Shown here one piece after another: positions 25,904 through 34,593 of a stretch of 64,000 bases of DNA (positions are counted from its first letter, which is position 1; each line of letters opens with the position of its first letter). A program made the translations under genes and the position numbers. The notes under the pieces were generated by a model. The model was not told the DNA's origin and did no database searches. It saw only the letters and a list, made by a program, of their open reading frames with translations. Source of the stretch: an uncultured Alphaproteobacteria bacterium (lineage in GTDB: Bacteria > Pseudomonadota > Alphaproteobacteria > Rs-D84); assembly GCA_947367055.1 (NCBI GenBank), contig CANBCI010000002.1:224149-288148 (forward strand). The letters are read 5' to 3'.

Positions 25904-26133
25904 GTTGACGAGCATTTCGTCGATGAGGTGTGAGAACCTCTTCAGAAGCGTCATAATGTTTTGGTAAGGGCGCACACACGGCGCTGTTTTTATTATGACG
26001 AAAAATTCTCCTGACTTTGGTCAGGAGGGTTTGCGAAATAACAAATACGCAACACAATTCTTCTGATTGTTCTCAACCTCCTGACCACCGAATATTTGGT
26101 GGTTTTTGTAAAAAAAACAAGGGGGATATATTC
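25904..26133 (+). promoter_or_regulatory. Structured leader RNA with alternative pairings (attenuator-like)
   Basis: About 230 nt between promoter and ATG, full of hairpins: GACGA/TCGTC, GAGGT/ACCTC, the 9-bp CGTCATAAT/ATTATGACG, CTCCTGAC-TTTG-GTCAGGAG (26008-26027), TTGCG/CGCAA and ACAAT/ATTGT. The right arm GGTCAGGAGG (26019-26028) can instead pair with CCTCCTGACC (26077-26086), a perfect 10 bp that would also take three bases of the terminator stem starting at 26084. This is the layout of a transcriptional switch. It matches no family I recognise. Confidence 0.6.
26084..26108 (+). terminator. Leader terminator before the 26134 gene
   Basis: ACCACC / GGTGGT stem followed by five T, placed 25 nt before the start codon. 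Confidence 0.75.
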
Positions 26134-26724
26134 ATGAGGGGAAAAATCGCCGCAATAATAAGTTTCTTCCTATTATTGCCATCCGGTTCATATGCCGTTT
26201 CGATCAGTAAATTGTGCGCAGAATCTGCCACATGTGGTGATGGGACGGGCTCATTTTGCATGAGTGTAAATCTGGCCAGATGCAAAACTTCCACATTTAA
26301 ATATTATGACGGCCAATACGGCGTTGAATCTTGCACCAGTTGTGCGTCAGGCGAAAGCTTAACAGAACTCACAATTGACATTCCTGGATGCACCAATACG
26401 GTTAAATATAATGATTGTTGCAGTGGATGCGACACAAGTTGCACAAGCGACACAACATGGTCGGCGTACAAAGAGGGATATGAATTCAAGGAAAACCGCA
26501 AATGTGAATGCAACACGTGTGTGTTAAGCAACGTATATAGATGTGCCGCGGGATATTATGGTATTGCATCGCTTTCGGCCACAGGTTGTGAAAGATGTCC
26601 CGCCAATGGATCCAGTGCGGCAGGGTCCCTTGTGATAACACATTGTTATCAGCCGGCCGGCGCTACATTATCCGAGACGAACGGAACCTATACGTTTACG
26701 TCCTCTTGCTCATATACAAAATAA
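26134..26724 (+). CDS. Secreted Cys-rich protein, paralogue of 40938 protein
   Basis: 196 residues. Signal peptide MRGKIAAIISFFLLLPSGSYA, then about 24 Cys residues in a small protein. The C-terminal third (YRCAAGYYG...CERCPANGS...ITHCYQPAG...NGTYTFTSSCSYTK) aligns with the end of the 40938 protein (YRCAVGYYD...CTKCPAP...ITSCYIPMA...SGTYSFTADCHYTE). Ribosome site AAGGGGGATA. The ATG 26134 follows the leader terminator; the longer frame from 26017 would run through the terminator and is rejected. A disulfide-rich surface or extracellular protein is inferred. Confidence 0.75.
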   Translation: MRGKIAAIISFFLLLPSGSYAVSISKLCAESATCGDGTGSFCMSVNLARCKTSTFKYYDGQYGVESCTSCASGESLTELTIDIPGCTNTVKYNDCCSGCDTSCTSDTTWSAYKEGYEFKENRKCECNTCVLSNVYRCAAGYYGIASLSATGCERCPANGSSAAGSLVITHCYQPAGATLSETNGTYTFTSSCSYTK

Positions 26725-26751
26725 AAATCCCCCGTTTTGGGGGATTTTTTT
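26723..26751. terminator. Bidirectional terminator
   Basis: AAATCCCCC-GTTTT-GGGGGATTT with A- and T-runs, between the convergent 26134 and rubrerythrin genes. Confidence 0.85.
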
Positions 26752-26764
26752 ACGGCATCAAACA

Positions 26765-27385
26765 TTAGTCAATGTTTGTATATTCACAAAAGCCTTCGTT
26801 AGTGTCGCAACGTGCCGCGATACCTTCACTGATAAAGTAGCCCTGGGGATGCAGACATGCTGGGCAAACTTTCGGTGCCTCGGTTCCGATGTGCCAATTA
26901 CCGCAATTTGTGCAACGCCACATGACTACCTTGTCCTGTTTGAACAAAGTTCCGTTTTCAATCGCCTCTGCCAGGGCTTTGAAACGCGATTCATGATAAC
27001 GTTCGGCATAGCCGATGTTTTTCAAAACTTCTGCAATTTCCAGAAAACCTTCCTGGGCGGCGATTTGGGCAAATTTCGGATACATATCGGTGTTTTCTTC
27101 ATTTTCACCAAATGCGGACGCCTTTAGATTTTCCAGTGTCGTGCCAATTTTTCCCGCTGGAAAAGATGCGGTTATTTCCAACATGCCACCTTCCATGAAT
27201 TTAAATAGACGCGACGCGTGTTCCTTTTCATGATCGGCCGTTTCCAAAAAGATTTTTGAAATCGCCTGATAGCCTTCATCTTTTGCCTTGGATGCAAAGA
27301 AGGTATAACGATTGCGCGCCTGTGATTCGCCGGCGAACGCTATTAACAAATTTTTTTCAGTCTGTGTGCCTTTTAATGAAGCCAT
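26765..27385 (-). CDS. rbr: Rubrerythrin
   Basis: Non-haem di-iron peroxidase of anaerobes and microaerophiles. 206 residues. The ferritin-like domain has the iron-binding helices (FAGESQARNRY, ETADHEKEHASR, QEGFLEIAEVLKNIGYAERYHE), then a rubredoxin-like CTNCGN...CPACLHPQGYF centre. A C-terminal extension of about 25 residues (GIAARCDTNEGFCEYTNID) with two more Cys exceeds the common length. Ribosome site AAAGGAGAAGG; promoter TTGCAT-16-TAAAAT at 27423-27450. Confidence 0.95.
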   Translation of the reverse strand: MASLKGTQTEKNLLIAFAGESQARNRYTFFASKAKDEGYQAISKIFLETADHEKEHASRLFKFMEGGMLEITASFPAGKIGTTLENLKASAFGENEENTDMYPKFAQIAAQEGFLEIAEVLKNIGYAERYHESRFKALAEAIENGTLFKQDKVVMWRCTNCGNWHIGTEAPKVCPACLHPQGYFISEGIAARCDTNEGFCEYTNID

Positions 27386-27422
27386 GAGCCTTCTCCTTTT
27401 CTTGTTTGTTTTTGCGGTATGA

Positions 27423-27450
27423 ATTTTATCAAATAAAACTCAAAATGCAA
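27423..27450 (-). promoter_or_regulatory. Rubrerythrin promoter
   Basis: Minus strand: TTGCAT (27450-27445), 16 nt, TAAAAT (27428-27423). Confidence 0.55.
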
Positions 27451-27457
27451 CCATGAT

Positions 27458-28510
<1,053 letters not shown>

Positions 28511-28525
28511 TTATAACTTAAAAAC

Positions 28526-28554
28526 TTGCAATTTCCAGCAGGAATATTTATAAT
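28526..28554 (+). promoter_or_regulatory. tmRNA promoter
   Basis: TTGCAA (28526-28531), 17 nt, perfect TATAAT (28549-28554). Confidence 0.75.
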
Positions 28555-28560
28555 TGACAT

Positions 28561-28860
28561 GCCGTGCAAACGGTGATGATTCTGAATCCGTTGTGAAATA
28601 ATCATTTTGGACCCGGGGGCGGTACCCGGCACCTCCACCAATAAGACATACGGGGGTGTAACAGATTCGACAGATGACGAAAGACAAACTGGGTGAATCC
28701 GACATGGCGTCGTTAAAAGCCGATAAAAAATGAATGCGAACGATAACGTTCCGCTTGCAATGGCTGCCTAATATGGCGTTGGGTATGGCTGACGATTGCC
28801 CGCCTGCCCGTTTTAGCAATTGCGGGGCCGCCGGGTGCCTGGCACCAGAAACCCGGCATG
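28561..28860 (+). ncRNA. ssrA: tmRNA, circularly permuted two-piece form
   Basis: The acceptor piece comes first and ends in CCA at 28638-28640; after about 11 nt the coding piece begins with GGGGGTG (28652). GGGGGTG pairs with CACCTCC (28630-28636) over 7 bp, including a G3-U pair, the alanine identity element. The resume frame at 28736-28771 encodes ANDNVPLAMAA then TAA. tmRNA rescues stalled ribosomes together with SmpB (58039). The 3' boundary is approximate; the outer ends near 28561 and 28860 are inferred from the promoter and the last stable stem. Confidence 0.92.
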
Positions 28861-28887
28861 TAAAATTATTAAAGAAAGGAACAAAAA

Positions 28888-29115
28888 ATGTTTGGAAAAG
28901 TAAAACGAGTATTTTTTACGGGTGTTTTCGGAATCCTGTACATATCTTTTATAGCACAATTGGTTTATGTTTTGGGTTGGGCGCACGGGATTGAAAACAA
29001 ATTGCTGTATTTGGCGCTGATGTCGTTTGAATGGCTGGTGCTGATTGCGGCGCGCTATCTGTCAAAGCGTTCCAGCAACACCGCGCAGTTCAACGGCTAT
29101 AACCGCCGCCGTTAA
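28888..29115 (+). CDS. Small two-pass membrane protein
   Basis: 75 residues with two membrane segments (about 8-30 and 38-57) and a basic tail ending NGYNRRR. Good ribosome site (GAAAGGAA). It directly follows tmRNA with no terminator between, so it may ride on the tmRNA transcript. Not recognised. Confidence 0.55.
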   Translation: MFGKVKRVFFTGVFGILYISFIAQLVYVLGWAHGIENKLLYLALMSFEWLVLIAARYLSKRSSNTAQFNGYNRRR

Positions 29116-29132
29116 TTTAATCACGGATAAGT

Positions 29133-29157
29133 AAAATCCCCCGATTGGGGGATTTTT
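29133..29157 (+). terminator. Terminator
   Basis: AAAATCCCCC-GATT-GGGGGATTTTT, same core as at 62647. Confidence 0.85.
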
Positions 29158-29165
29158 ATTATGGC

Positions 29166-29193
29166 TTGAAAATCTATAAAAATGTTTTATATT
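29166..29193 (+). promoter_or_regulatory. Promoter of the lon-like gene, leaderless geometry
   Basis: TTGAAA (29166-29171), 16 nt, TATATT (29188-29193), 9 nt to ATG 29203. Confidence 0.6.
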
Positions 29194-29202
29194 AAAATAA
29201 CC

Positions 29203-30957
29203 ATGAAAGAATATATCCTACCCGTTCGCGATTTGGTTGTACATCCCGGCTTAACGGTGCCGGTCTATATTGACAACCCAATGTCAATCGCATGTATAGA
29301 GGCCGCCGCGGAATCAACACATCGTGTGGTTTTGGCCGCACAGCACAGTTGGAATTACCCAACCAGCCCCGATGATTTATACAATGTGGGCACAGTCGGT
29401 GATGTCGCCCAGGTTTTACGCATGCCGGACGGGGCGATTCACGCAATCATTCGCACGACCGCGGCGGTAAAATTGTCCGGCGTTGTCGTGGAAAACGGGG
29501 TGTTTTCCGGCGACATAAGCGAAATACCGGTTTTGGATGACATGGCGTTTGAACAAACCGTCGCCCTGCGTGACCGCGTTGCGGAAAATATGCAATTACT
29601 GTCTGCGACACGGCGATTCAAAATGGATAAACTGCGCAATATCGTGCAAAACTATCCCCTGCCGGCGTTTGTTGACGCGGTGATTCAAATGGCGGATATT
29701 GATACGGATACGGCAATAACAATATTATGCACCGGCACATGGCGGGAAAAATTGATACTGCTGCTGGAACACATAAACTTGATGTGCGAAACCGCCAAGA
29801 TAGAAGAAACAATCAACCGCCGCGTTCAACAGCAAATGGAATCCGGCCGTCGCGAGGCAATATTACAGGAAAAAATGCGCGCCATTCAAAAAGAAATGGG
29901 CGAAGACGACGATATTGACGGCGAAAACCTGCGCCGGGCGATTGAAAAATCGGCGATGCCCGCCGCGGCGCGCGAAAAAGCGATGTCCGAATGGCGGCGC
30001 ATGCGTCAAATGGCGCCGATGTCAAACGACGGCGCGATATTAAAGGCGTATTTGGACGAACTGCTGGCTATGCCGTGGGGAAAATCAGACAAATCCAAAA
30101 TAGATCTAGATGCCGCACGCAAAATCTTGGATTCACGCCATTCCGGGATGCAGGCCGTCAAAGACAGAATCTTGGAACACATTGCGGTAATGAAGAAAAC
30201 CGCCCGCAACCAGGGCAGCATTTTGTGTTTTGTCGGCGCGCCGGGCGTTGGAAAAACATCACTCGGCAAATCTATTGCAGAGGCACTGGGCCGCAAATAT
30301 CAGCGAATTTCGCTGGGCGGGATTTCAGACGAGGCGCATTTTCGCGGCCACCGGAAAACCTACCTGGGGTCGCAGCCGGGGCGCATTATGGATGCGTTAA
30401 AGCGTTGCAAGGCGGACAATCCGGTAATTGTGTTGGACGAAATCGACAAAATGGGGCGCGATTATCGCGGCGACCCGGAATCTGCATTATTAGAAGTTTT
30501 GGATCCGGAACAAAACAAAACCTTTCGCGACCATTATCTTGAGGTGGACTTTGACCTGTCCAATATTGTTTTCATCGCGACCGCAAACAGTCTGAATTTG
30601 TCCAGCGCGTTAAAAGACCGTATGGAAATAATAGAAATCCCCGGATACACCGAAGATGAAAAGGTAAACATTGCGCGTGAACACCTTGTTCGGCGCGCTG
30701 CGGATGACACCGGGTGGAATACAGAAAACATTGTGATTGATGACGATGCAATACGGCACATAATTCGTAAATATACATCCGAAGAAGGTGTCCGCGAACT
30801 GCAACGCACATTAACGGCCATGTTGCGCCGCGCACTTTTGGAAAACAACGGCGACGACATAAAAACGGAATTTACCACGGACAAAATCGACAAATTATTG
30901 TCGGTGCGCAAAACCGCCGGCATGTCTAAAAAAATCGGATTTGGCATAAACGCCTAA
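29203..30957 (+). CDS. Lon-type AAA+ protein lacking the protease domain
   Basis: 584 residues where full Lon has about 780-820. The N-terminal substrate-binding domain (LPVRDLVVHPG..., about 1-190), the coiled linker (ILQEKMRAIQKEMGED) and the AAA+ module are intact: Walker A GAPGVGKTSLGKS, Walker B VIVLDEIDKMG, sensor 1 FIATAN, Arg finger region SALKDRMEII, sensor 2 GVRELQRTL. The protein stops about 20 residues after the alpha-helical subdomain, so the Ser-Lys protease domain is absent and no piece of it follows in any frame. ATG 29203 is chosen because 29182 lies inside the promoter. It may be an unfoldase or chaperone without proteolysis; a full Lon could exist elsewhere. Confidence 0.88.
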   Translation: MKEYILPVRDLVVHPGLTVPVYIDNPMSIACIEAAAESTHRVVLAAQHSWNYPTSPDDLYNVGTVGDVAQVLRMPDGAIHAIIRTTAAVKLSGVVVENGVFSGDISEIPVLDDMAFEQTVALRDRVAENMQLLSATRRFKMDKLRNIVQNYPLPAFVDAVIQMADIDTDTAITILCTGTWREKLILLLEHINLMCETAKIEETINRRVQQQMESGRREAILQEKMRAIQKEMGEDDDIDGENLRRAIEKSAMPAAAREKAMSEWRRMRQMAPMSNDGAILKAYLDELLAMPWGKSDKSKIDLDAARKILDSRHSGMQAVKDRILEHIAVMKKTARNQGSILCFVGAPGVGKTSLGKSIAEALGRKYQRISLGGISDEAHFRGHRKTYLGSQPGRIMDALKRCKADNPVIVLDEIDKMGRDYRGDPESALLEVLDPEQNKTFRDHYLEVDFDLSNIVFIATANSLNLSSALKDRMEIIEIPGYTEDEKVNIAREHLVRRAADDTGWNTENIVIDDDAIRHIIRKYTSEEGVRELQRTLTAMLRRALLENNGDDIKTEFTTDKIDKLLSVRKTAGMSKKIGFGINA

Positions 30958-30967
30958 AGGAAACTAA

Positions 30968-31312
30968 ATGCTACCGCTACAACAAATTAACTTATATCGC
31001 CAAATCGTAAAATTGGAATCCCCTATCCACGATGGAATGGGCAAACGGCATTTTTCCACTGAACACGACTATGCTGAACAACATACATTTACGATAAAAT
31101 CCGACAATTTTTCAATCATATCTACCCAGATTATTGTTAAAACATCCCTTGGTAAAAAATATTTATATTCACTGGGGGTTATAAACAAAGGCGGATTGAA
31201 AAACATTCCCAAGGAATACACTAACAAGGCATTGTTGGCGCGCAGTGTATATAATCATCTACAAAAAATGAAATGCAGAAACTTATGCATAAATATGCCG
31301 CGAATTTATTAA
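30968..31312 (+). CDS. Hypothetical protein downstream of lon-like gene
   Basis: 114 residues, basic, not recognised. An amphipathic start (MLPLQQINLYRQIVKLES) is followed by beta-rich segments (FTIKSDNFSIISTQIIVKTS) and a Lys/Arg/Cys tail. Clear ribosome site (AAAGGAAA) 11 bp after the truncated lon stop, so probably cotranscribed. It occupies the place where the Lon protease domain would be encoded but shows no GxPGGPSAG-like or catalytic Ser-Lys sequence. Confidence 0.5.
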   Translation: MLPLQQINLYRQIVKLESPIHDGMGKRHFSTEHDYAEQHTFTIKSDNFSIISTQIIVKTSLGKKYLYSLGVINKGGLKNIPKEYTNKALLARSVYNHLQKMKCRNLCINMPRIY

Positions 31313-31367
31313 GCGGTCTGGTCATCCAAATGGTTCAACGCAAACTAATGCAACATAGCAAATAAAA

Positions 31368-31925
31368 ATGATTCTGATAATAAACACATCCGGGGCAGAT
31401 TTGGAATTCGTATTGAATGATGTGCACAAGCGTATTTCGGTTGAAAAACAATCGCTTTCATTGGCGCCGGAATGTGAAAAATTCATAACGGAATGCGGCG
31501 CCACATGGCGCGATTTAACGGCAATCGGCGTTGTCGTCGGTCCCGGCAGTTTTACTGGAATTCGGTTGGGAATCGCCTATGCCAAAGGGCTGGGGTTGGG
31601 ATTGCAAATCCCGGTTGTGCCAATTAACGCATTTGAATTATATCTGGCGGACACACCAGACGCATTCGTCGCAATTGATTCCGGTCGCGGTGATTTCTTT
31701 GTGGCATCGACAAAAACTGCGCCATGCACCATGGGCATAGACGAACTGGAAACCCGCCAAATGGAATGTCCGCGCACCGTCGGGCACAAACCGTTTGATT
31801 TGACGCGCGGCGTTCAAATTGTACGCGACAAATTGGCGAAGGGCGAAAAAGTGCCGGCGGTGCCGATGTACCTGCGCCCCAGTTATGCGGAACAACCAAA
31901 ACAGAAAAACACAAATGCTGAATGA
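31368..31925 (+). CDS. tsaB: tRNA threonylcarbamoyladenosine biosynthesis protein TsaB
   Basis: 185 residues, ASKHA fold. TsaB partners TsaD and TsaE in making t6A37 of ANN-reading tRNAs. Signatures: ILIINTSG start, GVVVGPGSFTGIRLGIAYAKGL, and VAIDSGRGDFF. No Shine-Dalgarno is visible. Overlaps rimI by 11 bp, the common tsaB-rimI pairing. t6A made here is the substrate of MtaB (53358). Confidence 0.93.
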   Translation: MILIINTSGADLEFVLNDVHKRISVEKQSLSLAPECEKFITECGATWRDLTAIGVVVGPGSFTGIRLGIAYAKGLGLGLQIPVVPINAFELYLADTPDAFVAIDSGRGDFFVASTKTAPCTMGIDELETRQMECPRTVGHKPFDLTRGVQIVRDKLAKGEKVPAVPMYLRPSYAEQPKQKNTNAE

Positions 31926-32301
31926 ATTAGAAAATCTGCATGCGCAGTGCTTTCCGAACAAACCATGGACGGCCCAGGACTTTTCAGACCTGAAAAAATC
32001 GGGCTGTGACATTATCGCCAGCCGGAATGGATTTATCGTGTACCGCGCGGCCGCGGACGAAGCCGAAATAATAACAATCGGTGTCGCCCCCGGCGCACGC
32101 CGCACCGGAATTGCGTCCGCGATGCTGGGGATTGTGGAAAAAGAATTGAAATCACGCGGCGTAAAAAAAATATTTTTGGAGGTTGCCGAAAACAACACTC
32201 CCGCCCGCGGCCTTTACGAAACGGCCGGCTTTACACAATGCGGCATGCGTCCAAAGTATTATGACGGGATTGATGCAATTTTAATGACCAAGAATTTATA
32301 A
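31915..32301 (+). CDS. rimI: Ribosomal-protein S18 alanine N-acetyltransferase-like (GNAT)
   Basis: 128 residues, GNAT fold. Acetyl-CoA loop VAPGARRTGIASAML and the conserved LEVAENNTPARGLYETAGF. The ATG 31915 overlaps the tsaB end; the long upstream extension from 31819 is in another gene's frame. RimI acetylates the N terminus of S18; the assignment rests on motif and the tsaB neighbour. Confidence 0.88.
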   Translation: MLNELENLHAQCFPNKPWTAQDFSDLKKSGCDIIASRNGFIVYRAAADEAEIITIGVAPGARRTGIASAMLGIVEKELKSRGVKKIFLEVAENNTPARGLYETAGFTQCGMRPKYYDGIDAILMTKNL

Positions 32302-32324
32302 ACTATTTACCCCGGAGAGAGCTC

Positions 32325-33053
32325 ATGAAAAAATCCGATCCATTATTTCGCGCCGGCCACAGAAAGCGTCTGGGCGACAAATTATTGGCGGACAAAATAA
32401 CCGATTATGAATTGCTGGAATTCATTCTGACACTGGCCGTTCCACGCCGCAACATGCGTTTAGAGGCGCGCCGTCTATTGGATAAATTTGGAACATTTCA
32501 CAGTGTTATGTGCGCACCGGTGGAACGCCTGATGATGGTCGAAGGGGTCGGCCCCGCCATTGTAAAGGCCATAAAGGCAATGCATCGTGCGGCCACTTTG
32601 CAATGTTATGAACAAATAAAAACAAAAAATGTTTTCAAGCAATATGAACAACTGACCAATTACTGCAAATTTATAATCGGCGGCAACGATGTCGAAGAAT
32701 TTCATGTATTGTATTTGCGCGGCGACATGTCGGTTATTGAAGATAAAATGCACACCGTTGGTTCGGACCGGCACGCATTGGTTTATCCGCTTGAAATTCT
32801 GCGCATGGCGCTTTATCTGCGCGCGGAAAGTGTTTTATTGGTACATAACCACCCGTCGGGGAACCCGGCGTTTTCCGAAGACGACATAAAAACAACCGCC
32901 GAATTATATGAAATACTGGCCAAGAACGATATCAGCCTGTTTGATCATTTTGTCGTCACTGCAAACCGTATGATTTCCATTGTTAATACGCATCTGCTGG
33001 ACAAGGCCATGACCGGTCAATCCGCCGCCGATACGAAATCCAAAACCCTTTGA
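32325..33053 (+). CDS. radC: RadC-family JAB-domain protein
   Basis: 242 residues. N-terminal UPF0758 helix-hairpin-helix region (GVGPAIVKAIKA) and C-terminal JAMM metalloprotease-like domain: Glu in EEFHVLYL, HNHPSGNPAFSEDD metal ligands. The true role of RadC is unsettled in the family. Ribosome site CGGAGAG. It overlaps the convergent helicase gene by 37 bp. Confidence 0.92.
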   Translation: MKKSDPLFRAGHRKRLGDKLLADKITDYELLEFILTLAVPRRNMRLEARRLLDKFGTFHSVMCAPVERLMMVEGVGPAIVKAIKAMHRAATLQCYEQIKTKNVFKQYEQLTNYCKFIIGGNDVEEFHVLYLRGDMSVIEDKMHTVGSDRHALVYPLEILRMALYLRAESVLLVHNHPSGNPAFSEDDIKTTAELYEILAKNDISLFDHFVVTANRMISIVNTHLLDKAMTGQSAADTKSKTL

Positions 33054-34291
33054 TCAAAGATAACATCACGCGTGCACAATTGCGTCGCAACATGCATGTC
33101 CGACGCCGCACGGGTGCGCGACAATGCGACATATGTCTGGCCATGCGCAAACGCGCCGCGCGAAATGTCCACGACGACGGCATCCAGTGTTTTTCCCTGT
33201 GCCTTGTGTATCGTCATTGCATATCCCAAATTTAATGGGAACTGTTTGTATGCGCCAACCTCATTTTCCACCAGACGGTCGTTTTCATCGCGTGAATATT
33301 CTATCTTTTGCCATTTTTCCGGTTTAACGACGACAACATCACGCGACACGTTTAACAACCTGACAATTATTTCGCGGGCGCCGCATGCCTCAACAATTCC
33401 CATGGAACCATTATGCCATTTGTCGCCGTTTTTAACAAACACCACCAACGCCCCGACTTTTAGTGTCAGATTCATTGGCGCCGGTACGTCGCGTTCTGAA
33501 AAATTACCGGTCAATTCACCGTTATATGTAATTTCCGGTGCGCATATCTGATTCAGCCGTTCCGCATTTATTCGTTCGGCAACCGCACGAAACGGCGTTA
33601 TTATAACGGCGTTCCGACGACGTTCTTCGTCATCAATGCGGCATGCATTGAAAAATTGCAGCGCCCCGGTGTCCCCGCCACGCAACCGCATCAGATTCTG
33701 TAACAATGCGTTGTCATTCTGGCGATAAACCAAATCAAATGATATTTTCTGAAAATGCGCGCGCTTGTAAGCGGCACTGTCAAAGAAATACGCATTGGGA
33801 TGTTCGTATTCGCGTTCAAAGTATTGCATCGCGTCACGGGTGATGACCGGTGGCAACTGAAACAGGTCGCCGATTGCAACAACCTGCAACCCGCCAAAGG
33901 GGTCGTTATTATGGCGCGCCGCCCGCGCCAAATAATCCATCGCATCCAACAAATCGGGGGCGACCATGGAAATTTCGTCGATAATCAGAACGTCCGCCGC
34001 GTTCAAGATGTTCCGCGGTTTCGCCTTTAGTTTTACAAATTCCAGCATTATAAAATCGCGCGGCTGTATCTGAAACAGCGAATGAATTGTCTGGCCGCCG
34101 ACATTAAGCGCCGACACCGCGGTCGGACACGCGCAAATCACGCGCTTTTTCGATGCGGATTTCAAATAATTTACAAATGTTGATTTGCCGGTTCCCGCCT
34201 GGCCCAGAATCAGCAGATTTTTATTCCCCTTCTCTATTGCGTCAAAGGCCGCCAATTGGGTTTCGTTTAAAATCGGTGCAATCAAGCTCAT
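33017..34291 (-). CDS. Pif1/RecD-like superfamily 1B DNA helicase
   Basis: 424 residues. Walker A GQAGTGKSTF, motif Ia CPTAVSALNVGG, Walker B LIIDEISMV, motif III GDLFQLPPV, motif IV region ITPFRAVAERIN, and motifs V/VI GYAMTIHKAQGKTLD and YVALSRTRA. This is the short bacterial Pif1 type that works on forks and G-quadruplexes. The ATG 34291 (MSLIAPILNETQ) is preferred to 34378. No clear ribosome site. 3' end overlaps radC tail to tail. Confidence 0.92.
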   Translation of the reverse strand: MSLIAPILNETQLAAFDAIEKGNKNLLILGQAGTGKSTFVNYLKSASKKRVICACPTAVSALNVGGQTIHSLFQIQPRDFIMLEFVKLKAKPRNILNAADVLIIDEISMVAPDLLDAMDYLARAARHNNDPFGGLQVVAIGDLFQLPPVITRDAMQYFEREYEHPNAYFFDSAAYKRAHFQKISFDLVYRQNDNALLQNLMRLRGGDTGALQFFNACRIDDEERRRNAVIITPFRAVAERINAERLNQICAPEITYNGELTGNFSERDVPAPMNLTLKVGALVVFVKNGDKWHNGSMGIVEACGAREIIVRLLNVSRDVVVVKPEKWQKIEYSRDENDRLVENEVGAYKQFPLNLGYAMTIHKAQGKTLDAVVVDISRGAFAHGQTYVALSRTRAASDMHVATQLCTRDVIFDQRVLDFVSAAD

Positions 34292-34394
34292 TGCTTTAAT
34301 AATTGCACACAGACGCGCAAAAATAAAGCATATATTAAAAATATATAAATTTTTATCTTGCAACGCGCGGCAAAACATATATAATATGCGCCGT

Positions 34395-34471
34395 GGGTTA
34401 GTAGCTCAGTTGGTTAGAGCGGAGCGCTCATAACGCTTTGGTCGTGGGTTCAAGTCCTACCTAACCCACCA
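34395..34471 (+). tRNA. tRNA with CAU anticodon (Met elongator or Ile2)
   Basis: Acceptor GGGTTAG/CTAACCC, anticodon CAT at 34429-34431, T-loop TTCAAGT, CCA encoded. A1-U72-type initiator mismatch is absent, so not fMet. Met versus lysidine-modified Ile cannot be decided by eye. Confidence 0.93.
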
Positions 34472-34484
34472 AAAAATTTATTTT

Positions 34485-34510
34485 CACGCCGCGGGCGTGT
34501 TTTTTATTTT
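34485..34510 (+). terminator. Terminator of tRNA(CAU)
   Basis: CACGCC / GGCGTG stem and long T-run. Confidence 0.8.
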
Positions 34511-34541
34511 TTAGGAAACTCACCAATATTTATTTTTTCTC

Positions 34542-34571
34542 TTGCACGACATATGCCATTTTTTCTAAAAT
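34542..34571 (+). promoter_or_regulatory. Promoter of the 34594 gene
   Basis: TTGCAC (34542-34547), 18 nt, TAAAAT (34566-34571). The 34292-34593 gap holds only this, the tRNA and its terminator. Confidence 0.55.
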
Positions 34572-34593
34572 ACCTCTAAAAGAGAGGAAGATT

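Noticed and set aside
26017..26133. N-terminal extension of the 26134 protein
   Set aside because: It would translate the leader terminator and place the signal peptide internally.
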